In this document: piece by piece, positions 32,910 through 43,800 of the stretch
How positions within the stretch are numbered: the first letter of the stretch is position 1
How the letters are laid out: each line of letters starts with the position of its first letter
NCBI RefSeq assembly: GCF_018446385.1
Contig: NC_056000.1
Span: 50,128,722-50,192,721, forward strand
From: Zingiber officinale
Taxonomy: Eukaryota; Streptophyta; Magnoliopsida; Zingiberales; Zingiberaceae
DNA: 64,000 bases
Direction: 5' to 3'
Program-made: the position numbers and the translations under genes
Notes under the pieces: model-generated
The model's database searches: none
What the model saw: only the letters and a program-made list of their open reading frames with translations
Told to the model about the DNA's origin: nothing

Positions 32910-35900
32910 TCATGCAGCAGTGTCGGTCGGTGGCAGAAGTATGATCTCCACATTGTCATGAACACCCTGAAGCAGAAGCTCGCCGTCGTATTTGACGACC
33001 TTTCTCTTCTTTGCAGCACGAAGAGTTCCGACCAGCGCTTCGAATAGGTTAGCACATCTATCGTCATTGAACAGGACCCCAAACTTTACCTGCAACATTC
33101 AAGAGGAGGCCAATCTTTTGATTGAAGGGAAAGAAGGATTGAAACAAAAACAAAAACAAAAACTTCATACGAAATATCATTGGGAGTTCGACGTAGCCAC
33201 AACTATTTCAGGCATAACCGTCGACATAATTATAAACATAAATGAGACTTTGACGCACTTTATATTTAACTCCATAGAATGATTGCGGAGAAGCTCTTTA
33301 TGACAATTCTGAATGTTCTACATAGAATTGTTTATGGCAAGGTTACTCTATTTCCTTAGCTATCTCATTCTTAAAGAGACCAGGGACCTTCTGAAAAACA
33401 AAATCAAGTTTCTATATATATATATAAAAGCAATGCTCAATAACCATATATAAGTGCCAATTAAGAATTTACCTGTGCCAAATGATGAATTAAATATTGC
33501 GTTGTCATCCTAAGTATTGATGAAACTCACTTTAAAATATGTAAAAACTTATAACTTAAATCATTGACATAAAAATCGATTCTTGCTATGATTGACTATT
33601 TTATTTGTAGCGTTTATATTGGTCTAAATGTCCCTAATTGATTAAAACAATATACACTTAAAATTTTAAACAATATTAAGTATTTAAACAAAATAAAGTA
33701 ATGCCTATGAAAATAACTAAGCTAAAGTATGTGAAAAATCATAGATAGAGGGAATTTTGAATATTTTAAAATAATTTTAATTGAATTCTATCATGCTTAA
33801 ATTAAAAAAAAAACAGTAAATTGTCCTAAAATCCCTAATAGCAAACTAAACTTCCTCCTTAGTCTCTCCTTAGTCTCTTCGTCAGAAAATTTTTATTCAC
33901 ACTCTACATGCAAATTTTTCTTTGTTTCAACTCCTTAATGCACACAGATTTACTTAATTGCCCTCATTTTTTTAAGTACAAAAAGTCTTAAATGAGGTAT
34001 AATCTCTCCTAAATTTAGCATATTTAATTAGAATCTAATATATTTTCTATTAATTGGGTAGCTACGATCGATTACGAATCAATCGATCGGCAATCTATTG
34101 ATTTGTTGTGAGAAAACAGAAGTCCTCATTATTTTTTATAGGTACAAAAAGTCCAAAATTAAGTATAGTCCTCTTAAATTCAATATAATTTAATTAGAAT
34201 CAAACATATTTTCTATCCAATTGGGCACGACTTTTTTTCCACCTGACCAATCGATTGGGAGTTCATACCAATCGATTAACTTAGGTTGAATCAATTGACC
34301 TAACCTAATCGATTTGGACTCCTAATCGATTGGTCAGGTGGAAAAAAAGGCATGCTCAATTTAATAAAAAATATACTAAATTATAGTTTAAATGTATTGA
34401 ATTTAAGAGATATTATACTTCATTTTGGATTTTTTGTACTTAAAAAAGAGAGGATAAATAGGTAAATCGATGTGCATTAGGGAATTGAAAGGGAGTTGAA
34501 GTAAAAAAAAAAATTCCATGCAAGGAGTGAGAGGAGGAAGTTGAGGTTTGCATGCAGGAGTTTAGGGCAATTTGCCCTTAAAAACACTAATTAAATCAGA
34601 ATCAATAACTTTAGATGCAGGTCAATTCTGCATCATTAATATTGTATTAATTAGAAAATGAAAATGACAATTATTATTAGGAATCATCAAATCCAATTAC
34701 CATCAAATTAATGTACTCATCCAATTTCACATAATGGGTAAAATTTTGAGAATAAAAAAATTAAAATGATAATTATACATTTAAGTCATGAAAAAAAAGA
34801 TAAATTTAGTTAATCTCATTGATTAGTTCGGAGTGATCAGTCTGACCCTATGAAATTTTTCCATCAATCATCAGGGTAAATCAGGAAACACGCATGGCGC
34901 GCAGCCTAGAAGCCCAACATCTTTTGATTGAGCGTCCCATTTGGAGAAAAAATTCCTGCAAATATACCGGGGATCGAACCGCGAATATCTGGGTGACAAC
35001 GTAAATATCCTACCACGACATCATAGCCCCGGGGACGTTTAAATCATGAAACAAAAAAATGATAATCCCAGTTAGCCTCATTGACTATCTCCGGGGGTGA
35101 CCAATCCGGCTCCACGGAATTTTCTCACCGGTCACCAGGGTAAATCGGGAAGCGCACCCGGCGGCCAACCTAGAAGTCCAGTATCCTTTGGTTACGTCCC
35201 CCATTTGGAGGAAAAATTTCTATAAATATGTCGTAACTGGGGTTCGAACTGTGAATACTTGGATGACAACCTAAATATCCTACCGTGGCACCATTGACCT
35301 AGGGGCGTTTAAATCATGATACAAGACTCAGATGGAGGCGGGCAGAATAATAAAGAATTTCAATGACAACCCTCTTTCAAGCCATTGGATCAAGATAATT
35401 AAATGCAAATTCATATGGAGCATTGATCGATTAGCGGTCCAGATTGATCTATGCTTTGTTTTGAATTCGATGACTTGAAAGGAGACCCGTAGACCCCTTT
35501 GTGTAAGCGTTATTCCTTTCTTTTTATCCATCTATTGTTGCGTACTTGCATGGCCTCTTTCCTTCACAGATAATCACTCTTCCTCTGCAAGAATTTTTTT
35601 TTTCTCTCTTCCTACCATTCTATCGTGGCGGAAAATCTATCGTGGCGGACAAACTAGAAGTGAAAAAAATTTTAAATTTAATAGAGTAAAAATAGAATAT
35701 ATGAAATTTAAGTTTAGAATATTAAACGTAATAAGATAATTGTTAAGATAGACGATCACGAGTTGTGAAAATTTTAAATATGTAAGATCATTTTTACAGA
35801 GGGATAGAAAGATTGAGAGAGAGATATATAGAATACAAACGGGATGGTTAAAATGAATAAGAGTGTCATGTATTCTTTGTGATTATAAAGTACCTCTAAG

Positions 35901-37734
35901 GACTTAAAGAAAATTTTTATAAAATAATGATTAGACCTATTATATTATATTGAGCTGAATGTTGGACTATGACGCGAGCACGTGAACAAAAGATGAGATT
36001 TGTAGAGATGAAGATGTTAAGATAATGTGCAGATATACAAAAATAGATAGGATAATAAATGAAAATATTAGAGAGAGTCGGGATTACATCTATTGAGGGA
36101 AAACTTCAGGAGACGTTTAAGATGATACAGACATGTGCTTAAATGACCAATAAATGTTCAAATTAGGTGATGTGAAACTATGACAAATGTCCATATTAAA
36201 CGAGTAAGGCCAAAAAAAATTTGGTTAGTAATAATAAAATAAGATAAAATTTATTTAAATAAAAATAATAATATAGTAAGGGATAAAGCTCAATGGCGTA
36301 AAAGGATCCATATAATTGACTCCAACTTAGTGGGATAAGATTTAGTTCTTCTTGTTGTTGCTCTCTTCCTACCATCCTCTATCCACCGTTTTCAATTATC
36401 AAAAATGCATACCCTCTCCCATCATTCTTTTCCAAAAATATATAGGCAAATTTCCTTACTAGCAAACCTAAGATTAGGGAATTCCCAACAGAAGCACGTA
36501 GTTTCATTTATCTAAAATCACACACTTACTTTTACTTTTTCTATTTTACATGCCTATATTGCCATTAATTGTCACATTTTTTATTTTTTCCTTTTTAATT
36601 TGTTTAAAAGTTGAAACTAGATCATTTTAGATGAATAAGGGTACTATATTGAATCTGTAAATAAAGATCAATCTGATTTGTTTAACAAATTTCTTTTTGA
36701 GTTGAAATGAATTATTTGGATCGTCATTTTGATCAACACTTTGCTAGAGCATAAGAACACATTGATCTTACCGCTCTATGTCCATCAAAGTTTGTGGGGG
36801 CACCCAGCATATTGCTTGTCTTACCTCAGCCATTTGGCATTCCTAGCTTTATCAAAGCAATTTGACCTACATCACCCTGACGAAATTCTAACCCCAATCA
36901 AATTAGAAACAAAAAACTGCTTGCTCACGAACATTTGATTTATTTGTAACCCTAAATAGCCCAAACCCTCTTGAAAAAGACCAAAAACCATTTGCATCTT
37001 ATCCCTGTCCAGTCCTTTCGCCAATATCCAAAATCAATCTTATCATCACACTAGTTTCTCCCAAAAAACGTTCCAATCCAGTTTTCCCCTCAAAAAGACT
37101 CATTCTTCCATTCAACATACAAAAAAAAAAAAAATCTTTTTCTGCAATTCACAAACAGAAGATTTGAACAATGACACAGCATACCAGATCGGTGATGATA
37201 ACAATGACCCTGATATTCCAGGCTTCTCTTAAGTTTTACTTCTCTTCCCTACTAGACAGGCCGAGTATTCCTCTTGGCCAGCACAAATGGCAAAAGTGTT
37301 TATTCCGTATCATCAATCCGAACTATTCAAATTCCATATCACCGAGTGTAGCCCAGAAACCCCCAAAAACTTATCTAGCATTGAATGCAAAAAAAAAAAA
37401 AAAAAAAACTTGATATCAAAAATCATATCTTCATAATAGCTACGGTGCAGAAAAGTCCAATGAATCTACATGGAAATTGCTCGTCTTTTCGCCCAATTAA
37501 CAAGCACGGCAGCAAATCCCAGATCCATGAGATTTTAGAGACACAGACAATCGGCAAGGATGACGCCCAACGACAAATTGATTCCAACTAATCAGAATCG
37601 AAATCCGACGAGAGGGAAAAAAAAAAAAAGAAAGGAAAGAAAATTACCTTGTAGGAGCCATCGTCCTGTGGCTGACCCAGTCGTTGTATCTCTTCCTTGA
37701 GCCGCACCACTTCTTCCTCCACATTCAACGCCAT
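32910..37734 (-). CDS. Costars (ABRACL-like) family protein
   Basis: Two exons on the minus strand, 37734-37648 and 33089-32910; 267 nt, 88 residues, phase 0 junction. Exon 1 encodes MALNVEEEVVRLKEEIQRLG and QPQDDGSYK. Exon 2 encodes VKFGVLFNDDRCANLFEAL, VGTLRAAKKRKVVKYDGELL and the end LQGVHDNVEIILLPPTDTAA. This is the complete costars domain, a compact winged-helix-like fold related to the C-terminus of STARS and linked to actin regulation; plant members are about 85-90 residues. The split after GSYK is natural. The intron is 4.6 kb, over 17 times the coding length, and carries a foldback element, two SINE copies and a LINE tail. The start is the only ATG upstream of the conserved block. 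Confidence 0.95.
33815..34578. mobile_element. Foldback MITE in the costars intron
   Basis: The left part (TTGTCCTAAAATCCCTAATA near 33820, then CTTCCTCC, AATGCACA, AGTACAAAAAGTC) reappears inverted in the right part ending GGGCAATTTGCCCTTA near 34580. The centre holds short palindromes of the word CCAATCGATTGG. One arm segment (AGTACAAAAAGTC to CAATCGATTG) is present an extra time in the left half. There is no coding capacity. A poly-A-containing flank on both sides could be the target duplication but is not convincing. Confidence 0.6.
34792..35036 (-). mobile_element. tRNA-derived SINE, copy 1
   Basis: On the minus strand a tRNA-like head starts near 35035, with a perfect B box GGTTCGATCCC (34970-34980 on +) about 45 bases after an A-box-like TGTCGTGGTAGGA. 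A shared non-tRNA body follows and ends in an A/T-rich tail. The copy is bounded by TTTAAATCATGA-type repeats. It resembles copy 2 along its whole length but is clearly diverged. Confidence 0.72.
35050..35306 (-). mobile_element. tRNA-derived SINE, copy 2
   Basis: Same family and orientation as the adjacent copy, with B box AGTTCGAACCC on the minus strand (near 35240-35250). It is flanked by TTTAAATCATGA (35038-35049 and 35308-35319), the same word that borders copy 1. The pair is therefore either a tandem duplication of one insertion or two insertions at one site. Confidence 0.72.
35623..36360 (+). mobile_element. RTE-clade LINE, 5'-truncated 3' end
   Basis: Degraded coding text matches the C-terminal part of plant RTE LINE reverse transcriptases (pieces reading YGAECWTM, REHEQKMRFVEMKMLR and a later AQWRKRIH-like stretch). 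It ends in a TTG-repeat tail (36352-36360), typical of RTE. A long target-site duplication flanks it: CTCTCTTCCTACCAT at 35604-35618 and again at 36361-36375. Many stops and frameshifts are present. It is inside the costars intron. Confidence 0.82.
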
Positions 37735-38243
37735 TCCCTCCCCTTCTTCTGAAACCTCGGCTAGGGACTCACCCTTCTACTCTTATCATCGACCGCCAGG
37801 GATCTGGCTTTCGGATCTACAATCTTGGTCAGACACCGAGTAGGAAATTCTCTCTTTCTATTGATCAGATACAATGTCATAAATGCTGCCTTTCTATTGG
37901 TCAATTGGAAATGTTATTTTCATTTTACCCCTGCATTATTAGCAGAAAAGCCTCTAACAATTCTTATAAGTGCAGCGTAGTAAACTAATAGGGGTCATTA
38001 GTTAATATATGGGGTAAAGTATAACTTTCCCAAATTTCGTTTCACTCGATTGGCTGCATTCCGAACGAACACTTGTTCCGTTCCCTTTTCCTTCCCTACC
38101 TCGACGATGGATCGTCCGATCGAACGCTTGTTCCATCCCTTCTCCATCGAGAATGGATCGTCCGATCGATCGCCATGGTCGGAGTTGAGCTGTTTGCGAT
38201 CGGCATTGCCTCCTCACATTCTTCCGCTTGGATGCGATTCCCC
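37735..38243. promoter_or_regulatory. Divergent promoter region, costars (-) and DUF569 (+)
   Basis: Only 509 bp separate the two start codons, so both promoters lie here. The costars side has a GC-rich leader. The DUF569 side has two diverged copies of a stretch containing CTTGTTCC and ATGGATCGTCCGATCGA (38066-38169), each supplying an upstream ATG (38107, 38153). Confidence 0.6.
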
Positions 38244-40167
38244 ATGGACTCGTTCGCCCGGGCGAAGACGGTGCGGCTTCGGAGCTACCAGGAGAAGTAC
38301 CTTGCGGCAGAGGATGATGGGGAGCACGTCTCCCAGAAACGCGATAGCTCTGGCCTCTCCTCCCTGTGGGCGGTCGAGCTTGTCGACGACGCCCCTCACG
38401 GCATCCGCCTACGAAGCTCCCTGTGCGGCCGCTACCTCACCGCCACCGACGAGTCCCATCTCTTTGGCGTCAACGGAAAGAAGGTCCGCCTAACACTTCC
38501 ACCCCACCTGGACTCCTCCCTCGAGTGGGAACCCTCCCGCGACGGCGCCCAGATCAAGCTCAAGAACCGCTACGGTAGCTACCTCCGAGGCAATCGCGGT
38601 CCCCGGCCCTGGCGCAACTCTGTCACTCACGACGTCCCCCATCTTCACCATGACTGGATTCTGTGGAGCCTAGAGATCGCTGAGCCCCTTCCGACGGAGA
38701 TCGCGTCCCCGACATCGTCCGACGCCGAGGTAGGTTTGTGAAGCACTACTTCTTATTGCGATTGTCATGTTATTTCCGTATCCGTGGTTCGAAATGAGAT
38801 AAATTTGGATTTCGATTTTGAATATCGATCGATGTGGAACGCCCTCTTTTTTCTTTTTCTTTTCCTTCTATCGAATTGTTGGATTCTTCCGCAATCATCA
38901 CGATTTGTGATCTAGCTTCGCTAAAATGATCTCCGCTATGTCATTTGAATAATGGTGTTATTTCCATGACCAAAAGCATTTTCCTTTTAAAGTTCTCTTT
39001 CCCATTTATGTGAATTATCAGATCCTTTCACTTCGGCTAAATGAACATACAGATTAAGCAAAAGACTGGAAAAAGATGGCATTTATTTGGATGACGATTT
39101 GAATACAGAGTATTCATGTTATGTTCTTGTCCTTTTTACTGATAAAAAATGGAATTATGTTTAATTGATGAGCTTAATCTTTGAAATCGTAGACTTTGCA
39201 TGTTATGATATGTGGGATAAATGCTTTATTTTAATGTTAAATTGAAAGTATATGCTAAATTTGTTATAAAATTTAAAAAACAAAAATATGCACAGATTTA
39301 TTAAAATTTAAAATTTATGCTAGATTTCTTGAACTATTAAAAGGCTATGCTTGATCTAACAATTAACTATCCGGTATTTAGTTTTATATATTTAGAACAA
39401 GTCTTTTGTTCCTGTTTTTTCAGTTTTGGTTCCAACAAATTTGCTCAACTGTTCTTTCATATTAACTGCTCTAGTTTGTGCGGGACTGGGAGCTTTGTAC
39501 AGTGGCATTGCACCATAGTTGAAAATCATTTGTTCGCATTTGAATCTGTCAACGCATGAAATGATTTTTCTTCGCTCGTACAGTCATCTCCTTCAGCTTC
39601 TGGCTATCTGCACAAGGTTGAAGACCGGAGCATCTTTTATGCCGTTGCAGATGACGAGGGAAATGTGGACGACAGTGTGGAATGGCCTGCCTTCACTTTT
39701 AATGGGACGAGCGTACCAGAGTTGACTGAGAAACTGAAAGAGAAAACTCACCTTGCTGATATAGTTGTTTGCCCCAGGAATCCACTGAACCATCAACTGA
39801 TCCCTCTTCTTCTGCAGTTGCCACCAAACAATGCGACAATGCGTCTTGTGATTGTTGAAGCCCATTCAAGAGGTGAGTCTTTCAATGGTGCTCTTAACTT
39901 TTTCACCCAGATAATGATGTAGATCCAGTTGGAGTTTCTGAATTTTTTAGGGGTTTCACTCAATTATCTTTCAGTTCTAGATTGCATTTTGAATCTCTTT
40001 CACCTAAATCATTTTGGTCAGAGATTTACTGCATATTGATACTAACTCAACGTTCCCTTTTAACTGTTTCAGCAACAAAAATTCTTTTTGATAGAAATAT
40101 ATTCTGCTATACCTTTTCAGCGGCAAAGAAGTTCGACCTTGAAAAGGAAGGATTTGGATACAGCTGA
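38244..40167 (+). CDS. DUF569 (fascin-like beta-trefoil) domain protein
   Basis: Exons 38244-38729, 39584-39872 and 40121-40167; 822 nt, 273 residues, all phases consistent. The N-terminus MDSFARAKTVRLRSYQEKYL is the usual DUF569 opening and fixes the start; in-frame ATGs at 38175 and 38232 exist but add non-conserved residues. The first exon carries the beta-trefoil (LRSSLCGRYLTATDE, WEPSRDGAQIKLKNRYGSYL, HDWILWSLE). The second carries the companion C-terminal domain, including VEWPAFTFNGTSVPELTEKL and VVCPRNPLN, LQLPPNNATM. A stronger-looking alternative acceptor at 40073 would add 16 in-frame codons. Biochemical function is unknown; the fold resembles actin-bundling fascin. Exon 1 is markedly GC-rich while the rest is not. 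Confidence 0.9.
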
Positions 40168-40806
40168 TAATGAGCATCGTTTTCCTGGATCTGCCATTTT
40201 AAGTCATCTGCAACACAGTTTTCACCTCTTCTTGAGCTGTTATGGATCTTTTTGTACATCTGTTTTCCTAATGGTTCTCAAGTAATGACTGCGCTCAAGT
40301 AATAAGGACTGCACAGGTACTGGATGAGCCATTGACAATGATAACTTCAATTTTGTAGGTTTCATTCTATTATTAATTCTCTTGTTTGTAGTAAATAGAG
40401 ATTTTTTTTCCTCTTGTTTTTTGTTTTTTTGTTTTGCTAGACTATTTCCTTTGTTTCTTAGGTGCGTTATTTATGGTCCATCCTGTTGCGATGTTTGAAA
40501 TGATTTCGTTTCATTGTCAGAGCTGAAATGCAGCATTTAACCACTGTAGGGCACTTAAGTAGTAACAAATTGGATGCCCAAATAAAAAGCTGTGGTAGAT
40601 TCAATAACAAACATCTTAATTTTTATATAAAAAATAAAACCAAAATTAACCCTAAGCAAAATCAAACAATGTATAGTCTCTGAAATGTTAGCCTAGAAAT
40701 CAAACAATTCAAACATAACAAGGACAAACATTTCCTAAGAAAATTTCAGTGGGATTAGAAATCATGTTCTGGAGCTTCTTGTTACGAATGGTTGTCTATT
40801 GGAACT
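40168..40806. other. Convergent intergenic region between DUF569 and the renalase-like gene
   Basis: The 3' flanks of two converging genes; T-rich then A-rich. No gene or defined repeat was seen. Confidence 0.6.
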
Positions 40807-43800
40807 CTACAAGGCTGTGCATGCCTGCGGTTCAACTTGTTTTTCATATTCAAGACCAGGAAACTGACCGATATCATGACCCGCAATTGCCTGAAATGTA
40901 CTGTTCAATCCGATAGCAAATTCATCGGACCGTGTTCCTCCACTTTTGAAATAATCAGCCATCTGCGAGATTATATAGTTCGTTAATGTGACATTATATG
41001 CCAACAATAGCATACTGTCATTTCTATAGTTGACCTACAGCTGAAATTTATATATCTTTGCAAGTCTAGATTATTTAACTATTCAACAAAGTTCTACTGG
41101 GCTCATGAACATTATATAAGGACGACCTACCACTCCAACCAAAATTATCATAAGCAATATTGAATTAACAAACAATGAATAGAGATCATACTGACATGAT
41201 GAGCAAGAGCCATTCCACTTAAGGCTGCAGCTTCCACACTTGAACCGAGTAGCCAGTCACCACAAATTCCTGCACGCCCTCTAGGGTCGAAGATACAAGC
41301 AACTGCAGGAGTATTTGTTGGAAGGGCTGCACCCCTATTAGATTGAAAGCAAATATATAGTCACCATCCATTATTTCGTAAAATTGGAGCAACACTGGTA
41401 AAGATAATGCAAACCATAATTGAACTCTAGTGTAAAAGGGCTTCTCGAGTGATCCTTTAGATAATCCAAGGGCTGATTCTACACCTTCAAGCATCTCATT
41501 TGTCACTCTCTCTGCTGTTGCATTAGGTATGTTTTCCTGCATGTATATTCAGATAAGCTTACATTGAGTAAACTGGCAACACGATGAACTGTGAAAAAAT
41601 AAAGAGTATGCCATATTGATTCCATAAAGCAATAGGCCTATCAGGAATTTTGCAAGATACAATAGCATGAAAGACTGATTACATAAAGGGAAAAAGAAGG
41701 ATCATTATCCATAACTAAACAACCTGTGGAACTTTATTTTGCTTCCCATAGGCAGCAGTGCTGAAAAAGGTCCAACAATGAGGCTTGCCACTTTCTAGTG
41801 GGAAGAGCTTGCTAGTGTTGTTGCCCATCCATGAAAGGGAATTAACACCTTTTACAAAAGCTCCATCAAAAGATCTAAAAGCCCCAATTGTTGGGATTGG
41901 AAGAGGATCATCAAATGCAGCAAGAAGAGCCCAAATGGAACTTAGTTCTAGAGTCTGCAAACATCAAAATAGGCACAAGGGAACAGCAATTTCAAAAATA
42001 AATTATCATTGTGACAACTTCAGAACACATGTTCTAAGAAGTTCAGCAGAAACCTTCATCTGTTTAGTAAGCAAAGGTAAGCCTGATGATGAAAGCAAAC
42101 GATTTGCACATTTTCCTGTTGCAGAAGGACATTGAAGATTATTTTAAAAAAAAAGATCAAAGACAGAAAACTTACAGGGAGAGAGAGAGAGAGAGAGATC
42201 AACTTCTTTTTCCAGAGAGTCACGAGTAGTGTTGGTTGTTAGAGCATGGAAGCTTACAAAAAACATATAAGTCTTAGAACAATCAGGGATACAGAAGAAA
42301 TAGATAGGACGCTAATCATTAAGAAAGTATATAAATGATCATTTGCTAATTGAATTAATGTTTGAACAAGACTAAACTTATGGCACAAACGTTTGTGTAT
42401 TCTTGGAGCATTCTTTCCAAGCCTCTAGTTGATCTCAGCTTTTGGAAGGAAGATAGTGAACATGCAAATGGATGTGTACCATGACAATTCAGTTCTTTTA
42501 GGAAGTAATCAAATTCTTCATCAAGGAAGAAATATGTAGGAGAAACTGCTATAAGAATCATCATATTGTCTGAACAAGGGTGCCCATACATAAAACATGT
42601 TCATCAAGATAAGGAATATAATTACCATTATGTGCAATTACAATTGCATCAAACTGGCCATGGTATTCATCTCTCTCAGTCAATCGCCACGTTCCATTAA
42701 ATGGCTCTAGCTTGCTTACCCAACAAGGCCTCACAATATTGACCAATTTACTCTGCAGTTGGAGTTGAAATGCTACTTAGCAAGAGCAAAGAGCTCGAAG
42801 GTATACCAACCTAGCCAAAGAAAAATAAATGATAAACTTATGTTGGCTACACATAGTAGTACTGTATTGCTGTGTATAAAATTATATAGCATATGCTCCT
42901 TAAACACTTAATACAAGGTTCCCTAAGAAGACTACTGGTATTGAACTAACAGCACTGGCACTGCAGATTCTTCATATGAGGAAAACAAAAACATACGACT
43001 TTTAATTTCCTTTTTCTTAAAAAAATCAGTGTAAAAAAAAAGCAATATTTCTAACACAAACCAATATATAATGATGTTTCTACAAACAAGTAGTAATTCA
43101 AAGTAAATGAAAAGAATCTAACTCTAACCTGACATATGATTGAATCCATCAGTGGACGCATTCCATTAGTTCCTACATATCTTTTAGTTGTATAGGGTAC
43201 AGGAACACAATGTCCACCAGCTTCAAGTTCTACTAACAGTCCTTTCCATTCCTGAATCAAACCTTTCTCCAACCAACCATCAACTAGTTTCCGGAATCTA
43301 GAATCACTTACAGTAAAGAATTGAGCTGCATGATCAAAAACCAATGGCTTGGGACTGATAATCCTTGTTGCCATCCTTCCACCTAACCCATGCACCCCCT
43401 ACAAAGAACATAGACATAAACATAGGATAGTCATTTCAAGGTATGTGGATTGCCACTGGGAACAAAGACGATCCTAGGAGATTATTGTTTAAATGCATTT
43501 CCTTTGTCTATGTCAACAAATAATTTAAAATGCATTATTTTTTAGAACAAGTTTGAGTCAAATAGCAATTATCTAAAGCAAGGTTTAAAATTTCGACCCG
43601 TGCCAACGTTTCGGTCTCAGACCGAAACGATACGGTTTCGGTATCGTGCTGTATCGATACGGTTTCGGTATTTTTTTTATTTATATATAATAATTATAAG
43701 ATAAATATGTTTATAGTGTATATAAAAATAAGTTGTATATTGATTTTGTATAAGTTCTCAATTATTGAATAATTTAATATTATTAAAAAAATAATTAAAT

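Noticed and set aside
34970-35250. Possible tRNA genes
   Set aside because: B boxes are good, but no acceptor-stem pairing or anticodon arm can be drawn; the long shared non-tRNA bodies mark them as SINEs.
38050-38578. Alternative-frame ORFs over DUF569 exon 1
   Set aside because: GC-rich exon opens several frames; only the frame starting at 38244 matches DUF569.
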